A stretch of 64,000 bases of DNA from Dipteris shenzhenensis. Taxonomy: Eukaryota; Polypodiophyta; Polypodiopsida; Gleicheniales. The notes below the pieces were generated by a model that had not been told where the DNA came from, made no database searches, and worked only from the letters and a program-made list of their open reading frames with translations. Both the position numbers and the translations under genes were made by a program. Each line of letters begins with the position of its first letter. Positions within the stretch are counted from its first letter, which is position 1. Location: the NCBI GenBank assembly GCA_047967505.1, contig CM106540.1. One strand, 5' to 3'. Shown here one piece after another: positions 58,625-64,000 of the stretch.

Positions 58625-60786
58625 CCTTTCTCTTTTTCAACCATGGCCTTAAAAGCCTTGAAGTGGCTGAACACTTCACTTTTGTGCTTCATAAAGTAAA
58701 CCCACATTTTCCTATTGTGGTCATCAATAAAGCTCACATAGTAGTGGCATCCACCAATAGAAGCGGCTTTGCTTGTCCACACATATGAGTGGATCACTTC
58801 CAAAGCTCTTTTGCTCACCTCAGCATTTTGGGCAATGCATGTCTGGCCTACTTGCCCATTTGGCACGCTTCACATACCTTTTGCATTCCATCAACGCTGA
58901 ATTTAGGCAAACCTGCAATAATTTTTTTCATTTGCATAGATTTCAGCCTTTGTATATTCATGTGCCCAATGCGTTTGTGCCATATCTCAATCTCTGCAAT
59001 GACGCCTCTACCACAGGCATATCTACATCCAAGGTAAACATTCTGCCATTTCTGTTTCCTTTGCCACCAAGCGGCACTGATTTTTCAAGTCCTCACAAAG
59101 CATCCATTGGGATTAAATCTAACTTGCAGGCCTTGCTCAACCATCTGGCCAACTGAAACCAGGTTCTTGGTGATATTTGAAACATGAAGTACATCTGCCA
59201 AGAACTTCATTTTGCCATCTTACATACCCAGTAGCACTTTACCATCCTGTGTAATTGGATGCACAATATCATCACCTATTTCAATATAACCTGGCTTATT
59301 CAAATTTTTGGCATCACGAAACCACTCACCATGATTGGTCATGTGGTTAGAATCATTTCTGTCATCAACATGCCCACTTGATGATGCATAGTTGCTTTGC
59401 TACAACTTTCCAATTTTTGTCACTTTGCTTTTTATAGCAGGTCTTTTGCTTGGTCCAAGTTTTCCATAATAATAGCATTCTGTGTTGCTATCTACTTGAT
59501 GGTTCCTTTGCCATGAACCACAGCCTCTTTGGCTCCCCCTTCCTCTAGAACTACCATGTCCTCCTCCATAGGACTGGTTTTCATGTTGTAGTTGGTTTTG
59601 ATTTCCTGAGTGGCCTCTACCCCTACCTCTACCTGTATTCAATTAGAAGGAAGACTCTCGAGAAGTTGATGTGGTTGAACAACCATTCCTTTGCTCTTCA
59701 CTCAACAAGAGAGCAATATGTTCCTAAAAATTGAGAAATGTTTCACGGACTCAAATGGATGTCCGAAACTGTGCATAATCCTTCCCAAGACCATTCAAGG
59801 TCACGAACACCAAGTCGTCGTCATCAACCCGTGCTCCGATTGAGCCAAGAGAATCTACAAGACCTTTCACCTTCAAGGAATACTCATTTATATTCAATTT
59901 TTTCCTTTGCACATTATGCAACTCCTTCTTAAGCTGCATCTTTCATGCATTGATATTTGTGCTATACATATTCACAATGTATCCCATGCCTCCTTAGGTA
60001 TCTCTACACCTTGTATATGCATAATCGTGGAGTCTAAAACACTAATAGACAACCAATACAAGCATTTCCTTGCTTTTTCATGCCATTCTTTAAAGGCCTT
60101 TAACTCAGCAGTAGTGGGAGCAGCAACCAAGACTGGTTATGCATTTTCACCACCACTGATGTACTCCCACACTCCATTTCCCATAAGGAAGTTTGTTATC
60201 ATGAACTTCCATGCTTGGAAGTTATTCTTGTCAAGCTTCTCACTGACAATGGTAGACAAATTCTCATACATTTTTCAAATCAATGGACTGTAACAACAAC
60301 CTTGTAAACACACCAAATGCCTCACAAGGGCAAACAACAACTGCAATCAGCCTCACATGGGCAATGCCAAGCAACCATGAGTCACTTCAAGTGACAAATA
60401 TGCATAAACACAGTAACCCAAAACTAGCCTATGTTTCTCAGAATCTTTGCACTGAGGGCACACAACAACCTTTTTGTTACAAATCACACATAGGTGAAAA
60501 TCTGGCATATACAGTCACGAATGGCCACTTCTCTTGAGTGCCTCCTGAAACTTTGTGATGACAAAAGAGACCCCCAAATAGACCTCTTTTTCTCGAGGTA
60601 ATGCTCTCGAGCTTCACACTAGATGGTGTTTGAATCAGTGATAGTACACCTTACACTCACAGATGTGTACCTACAGAGATTTGCTCCCCAACGTCTAAAT
60701 GAAAGGAGGTGCAAATCCTATTACCAAGGTGTTGCGACCTCTACTTACTTCTTGAGCTCCTCACCACGAACCAAGCTCTGATACCA
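58625..60786 (-). pseudogene. Copia copy C: gag, protease, GAG-pre-integrase and integrase start
   Basis: Minus order: gag of the UBN2/gag-polypeptide type (60290-59650, with LHNVQRKKLNINEYSLKVKG and LVFVTLNGLGKDY); an Arg/Gly-rich linker; a zinc knuckle spoiled as CYYYGKLGPSKRP where CYYCGKLGHIKRDC is normal; a protease remnant NDSNHMTNHGEWF without its Asp-Ser-Gly; then ADVLHVSNITKNLVSVGQM; the GAG-pre-integrase IWHKRIGHMN and CEACQMGKQ; and the integrase start YYVSFIDDHNRKMWVYFMKH. It stops at 58625 in the integrase core. It has stops at about 59222, 59097 and 58818. Together with the copy-A half it would cover a whole element, with a 67-base overlap. Confidence 0.88.
60774..60786 (-). other. 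Primer binding site of Copia copy C
   Basis: GCTCTGATACCA on the plus strand is the exact complement of TGGTATCAGAGC, the initiator tRNA-Met primer site, directly abutting the LTR start at 60787. Confidence 0.88.
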
Positions 60787-61094
60787 TGTAAATATTGCGG
60801 GAAAGAGCAAGGAGACTCACTTGCAGCTTCTTCACAACACACACAAGAGAGAGTGGACACAAGGTGTGGAGGCTGAAGCTTATCTTCACTTACTTGAAAA
60901 TAGCACACAACAACAATACAATAGGAGAGGCATATACCCTATATGCCTAACCCTAGAATACATGGTTCATGTGTGAACCCAAGCCAAAACTTACATGGCA
61001 ATCTAACTACGCCACCAGTACAACCAACCAAGGAGATGACATAAATTATAGTCACCCAGGAGATACATCGAAGGTTGAGCCTGATATCTCAACA
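60787..61094 (-). mobile_element. 5' LTR of Copia copy C
   Basis: 308 bases, TGTAAATATTGCGGG to GATATCTCAACA. Clearly homologous to the LTRs at 22862, 23344 and 45661. With the primer site at 60774-60786 it defines the 5' end of the minus-strand element. Confidence 0.9.
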
Positions 61095-62311
61095 AAAACT
61101 TTACCTTGATTGGAGCGTTCTTCACAATTGCTCGGTCATCATGATTTATCGGTGGAGGTACTCAGAAGCTCGATACAAGGAGAGTCTCATACTCTCTCCT
61201 TGGAAGTCTTCAATAGGGGCTATTAAGTACCAGGGTGAAGTGACTCGGGTGCTCATTATGGGTGGTATCACATGATCGACCCTCAGTACTCGCTCCACCT
61301 AGCTTGTGACTGGAGCTACTTGGCTAATCGATGCAATCGCCTTAGCATCAAGATCTCCATATCTTTTCAGTCTGGGTACTTTGATGTGATCTACTTAGTT
61401 GCCCGTCGTAATAGGTTCAGCATCACGATCTCCATATCGTGGTTCTTGCCTTAGCAACGTGAATTATGCAATTATGCTTGCTTGATAGCTGTCCCCTAGA
61501 TATGTCTGATGTGGGTTCATGAACGCTCCTTCAAGAGGCACAGTAATAGGTGGTTAAGTAGACATTGGTTCCTCTGTTCGGTAGTTGAACTGGTGTTGGG
61601 GACTCGAAACTCAGTTCCTCAGTCTCACAAGTTCTTGAATCACCCCTTCATTTAGAATGCGTCGTCCGGTGTCAGATGCGTGTTCTTGCAAATTTATTTC
61701 TTCAAATGTTACATGTAGATTTGTCCGATCTCGGTACTCGTATCCACGTGCGATTAGATCGAAGGACATGCTTGGGTGTGGTGGTGCTCAACGACTCCGG
61801 TGACTTGAATGCTCTAGAGGCGATATCGATCGTTTAAGGTCCATACTTTAAGTCGAAGAGAATTCTGAGTCGAGCGGCACATGGCCCACTTCCCTTGATC
61901 TGGGTGTTTGTAGTCATAATCCGTATCTCCTTTCTGATTCAACATAGTACGACGGGTCCCATCCAAAGATAACATGACTAGGACTTCCTCATGCTCCTTG
62001 CTCCCATGGGCCATTTTGTGTATTCGTCAACCTCCCTTGGGTGTGAATCTTGGGTTCCAAGATTGTTCTAGACCGCAATGCCGACTCTTGCATTCCTCTC
62101 TACCTCAATAGTTCTTCGGGCCTTTCCTCATACTGGCGTCTCCTCTCAGTTTGTGAATTAGCCATTGTTAGCTAGGTCCTCTTAGAAACCATCCTCTTTA
62201 GCTTCAGAATATTGTATACCGCTGGTGTTACCTCTCCTCCAATCGGCATGTTGTCACTTGGAATTCTTCAGATTGTTTGACAATATTATCCCTAGTAGGA
62301 TCGCCAAATGT
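61095..62311 (-). mobile_element. Internal leader of an LTR element, truncated
   Basis: Next to the LTR at 62312 the minus strand reads TTTGGCGATCCTACTAGGG, which looks like a primer site region for another tRNA. The following 1.2 kb has no long frame; the best is 62014-61814 on the minus strand. Two similar words, ATCAAGATCTCCATATC and ATCACGATCTCCATATC, occur at about 61349 and 61421. The other end is cut by Copia copy C. Confidence 0.4.
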
Positions 62312-62574
62312 TGATGGTCTGGTTACATCACTCCGACTTACGACATACATGTTCACCACTCGGGTTGCAGGATGAGATGATGAGTGCAGACTACGTATGC
62401 TCGGGACATAACCACATACGTTAATGGATTAAACGCATAGAAATGGGGAGTGTTGGAAGGATAGAGCATTATGATCACTACCAAGGTACGAAAGCATAAA
62501 GTGAGTGATCACTCATGAGTGAATGTGAACAGTTTGGTGATGGCCACCTCAGCTAGGCGTGAGATCTCTCTCTC

Positions 62575-62620
<46 letters not shown>

Positions 62621-62869
62621 TCTCCGTGATGAACAGTCGAAGATCTAACCCATGTCTCAGTGTTACAAAGCTTCATATAATTATACACAACATTAAGTCA
62701 TCCAGCTCAAATTAAAGGGAGAAACTTGTGTGCAATTAGTGCTCTAACAAATACAACTACTAGCCACAACTCGGATGCACCTACCCAAGTTGTTGGTCAC
62801 AATCAGGGGAAGTTGTTGTTAACTTGGGTGTTAACTGTATGGAGTCGAGCTAACCCCGGGGTCAACACT
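62312..62869 (-). mobile_element. LTR of about 558 bp
   Basis: Starts TGTTGATGGTCTGG and ends CCCCGGGGTCAACA, with ends that mirror each other (TGTTGA...TCAACA). A (TC)n microsatellite lies at 62565-62618. It shares both ends with the LTR in the large inverted repeat. Confidence 0.6.
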
Positions 62870-63930
62870 AGGACATCTACATGATGTAGTTATTTAGAAA
62901 TAAACTGGCAAAAAAAAAAATCGCCATGCCAATTGGAAGTGCAAGCTCAAAAATTGAATGTCTAATGAAATTACAAGGAGCTTGTCAAATCCCTACTTTG
63001 ATTATTGTTCTCATTGGATTTTGATAAGACATTTCTCATGGCATTTGTTGAGTATGCATACACGCATGTCAAGTCTATAGTTGAAGTATGGCAAGGCTCA
63101 TGGATGTATGCAAGATTGTGGAGACCTATGACTAGGATTACTCCATGAATTTAAAAGTTTCAAAAACATGAAAGGTGTTCTCTTTTGTATTATTATTACA
63201 TGTGGTGGTATTTTCTAAGAGTTTTAAGCCAATCACTAATGAGTAGTGCTATTGTTTTTTAGATCAAGGTACTCCTACTTGCAAACCCCATAAATGGATT
63301 ATGTGCACTATGTCGATATATGTCCTTTTTGTGGTATCGAATGAAAATTCAAAAGGATACAAATCAATTTTTGGATGCAAGTACAATGTTTTGGGATATG
63401 GAAGTGCTACATGTACTCTAAGGCTCCAAAAGAATTGAAATGATGAAAGGTGTCTTTTCTCTATCTCTCTTACACCTAAAGAAGATTTTTTGAGAATTTT
63501 ATGCCTATTATTCATGAAGTATTGCCATTATTTTTTTTACTAAGGTAATATCAAACTGGAGCCTCATGAGTGCATTTTCTATGCTATGTTGCCGATATAC
63601 ATTTTTTGAGGTGTTACTTGAAACATAAAAGGATAGAGGTCAAACTTTGGATGTGAGGATGGTGTTTTGGGGTATGGAGAGGCTACATTATTTTTGTTGT
63701 ATGAGCTAGACTATCATGATTTATCATCTAAGGCTTGTGCTATCTAGATTGAAGCATCAAGATTATGTGTTCTTGAATTGATTTCTATCAATAAGCTAGC
63801 ATAGTCACTTTATTGAATTTTGAAGCTTCGACATTGCATATCCTCAAATGGATTACTGTCAATAAGTTAGCATAATCACTTTAATGGAAAATTAAAATTT
63901 TTGCAAGTGAAGTCAATGGATCCATGAAAG
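62870..63930. repeat. Degenerate tandem repeats, about 285 and 78 bases
   Basis: A unit with ATGCCTATTATTCATGAAG, CTATGTTGCCGATATAC, and TGGATGCAAGTACAATGTTTTGGG occurs at about 63215-63410 and 63490-63690, with a weaker trace at 63030-63190. Then TATCAATAAGCTAGCATAGTCACTTTA recurs about 78 bases later (63786 and 63866). No gene is seen. Confidence 0.6.
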
Positions 63931-64000
63931 CTCAGGGTGGTCACTATGTATGAACCCTCTATATCACGTGCGTTCAAGACCTATATTTAAAATCCCTTAT
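63931..64000 (+). mobile_element. Second copy of the MITE, cut by the window edge
   Basis: CTCAGGGTGGTCACTATGTA and the next 50 bases match the start of the MITE at 40499 with a few changes, including ATCACGTGCGTTCAAG. It is more diverged in the G-run. The other end lies outside the window. Confidence 0.85.

Overview
The window looks like repeat-dominated nuclear DNA of a land plant with a large genome. The evidence is plant-type Copia and Gypsy retrotransposons primed by initiator tRNA-Met, plant L1-type LINEs with a zf-RVT tail, a hAT transposase, a fragment of a plant-specific kinesin (KCBP type), a spliced gamma-glutamylcyclotransferase-like gene, and very long CT/CA/TA microsatellites. 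A fern or another non-flowering vascular plant is my guess, but nothing here settles the species. Plant telomere-like AAACCCTAA words in the first 230 bases are scattered and are not a telomere.

Layout: 0-2 kb holds a Copia-type LTR (minus strand) and three CT/CA microsatellites. 2.3-3.4 kb holds an unrecognised, possibly spliced gene. 3.9-5.8 kb is a minus-strand Gypsy gag. 5.9-8.7 kb is a plus-strand LTR element with two tRNA-Met primer sites, a gag-like ORF of low-complexity repeats and a GWKxWPG repeat. 9.0-12.9 kb is a nearly complete but mutated LINE. 13.6-14.1 kb is a 446-base nested palindrome. 14.3-16.5 kb is the best host gene, GGCT/AIG2-like, on the minus strand. 17.2-19.6 kb is a decayed LINE with an odd array of GGTGCAC boxes. 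20.0-22.0 kb contains a foldback and an inverted pair of LTR-like sequences.

22.9-26.2 kb is the 3' part of a Copia element (minus) with a duplicated LTR. 26.2-30.6 kb is a decayed Gypsy pol (plus), followed by a protease-like remnant and a degenerate QEPI repeat tract to 32.8 kb. 33.7-34.2 kb is a broken KCBP kinesin motor. 36.3-37.9 kb is a TA/CA microsatellite that ends where a giant inverted duplication begins.

That duplication is the most striking structure. The left arm (about 37.86-45.33 kb) and right arm (about 49.17-55.77 kb) carry the same genes in opposite orientation: a hAT transposase, an unrecognised ORF, and an ORF with protein-kinase hallmarks. An LTR sits at the same point of the transposase in both arms, so the arms probably arose by duplication after that LTR inserted. 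A 246-base MITE lies in the left arm only, with an empty site in the right arm and a second copy at the window's right edge. The 3.8 kb between the arms holds another Copia copy. Right of the arms, 55.8-58.6 kb holds LTR, gag and LINE remnants. 58.6-61.1 kb is the 5' half of a Copia element that overlaps the 3' half at 26.2 kb by 67 bases. 61.1-62.9 kb is another LTR and leader, and 63.0-63.9 kb holds tandem repeats.

Almost all coding capacity belongs to mobile elements, most of it broken. The one plausible cellular gene with a coherent exon structure is the GGCT-like gene. All statements on identity between copies are by eye, not computed.
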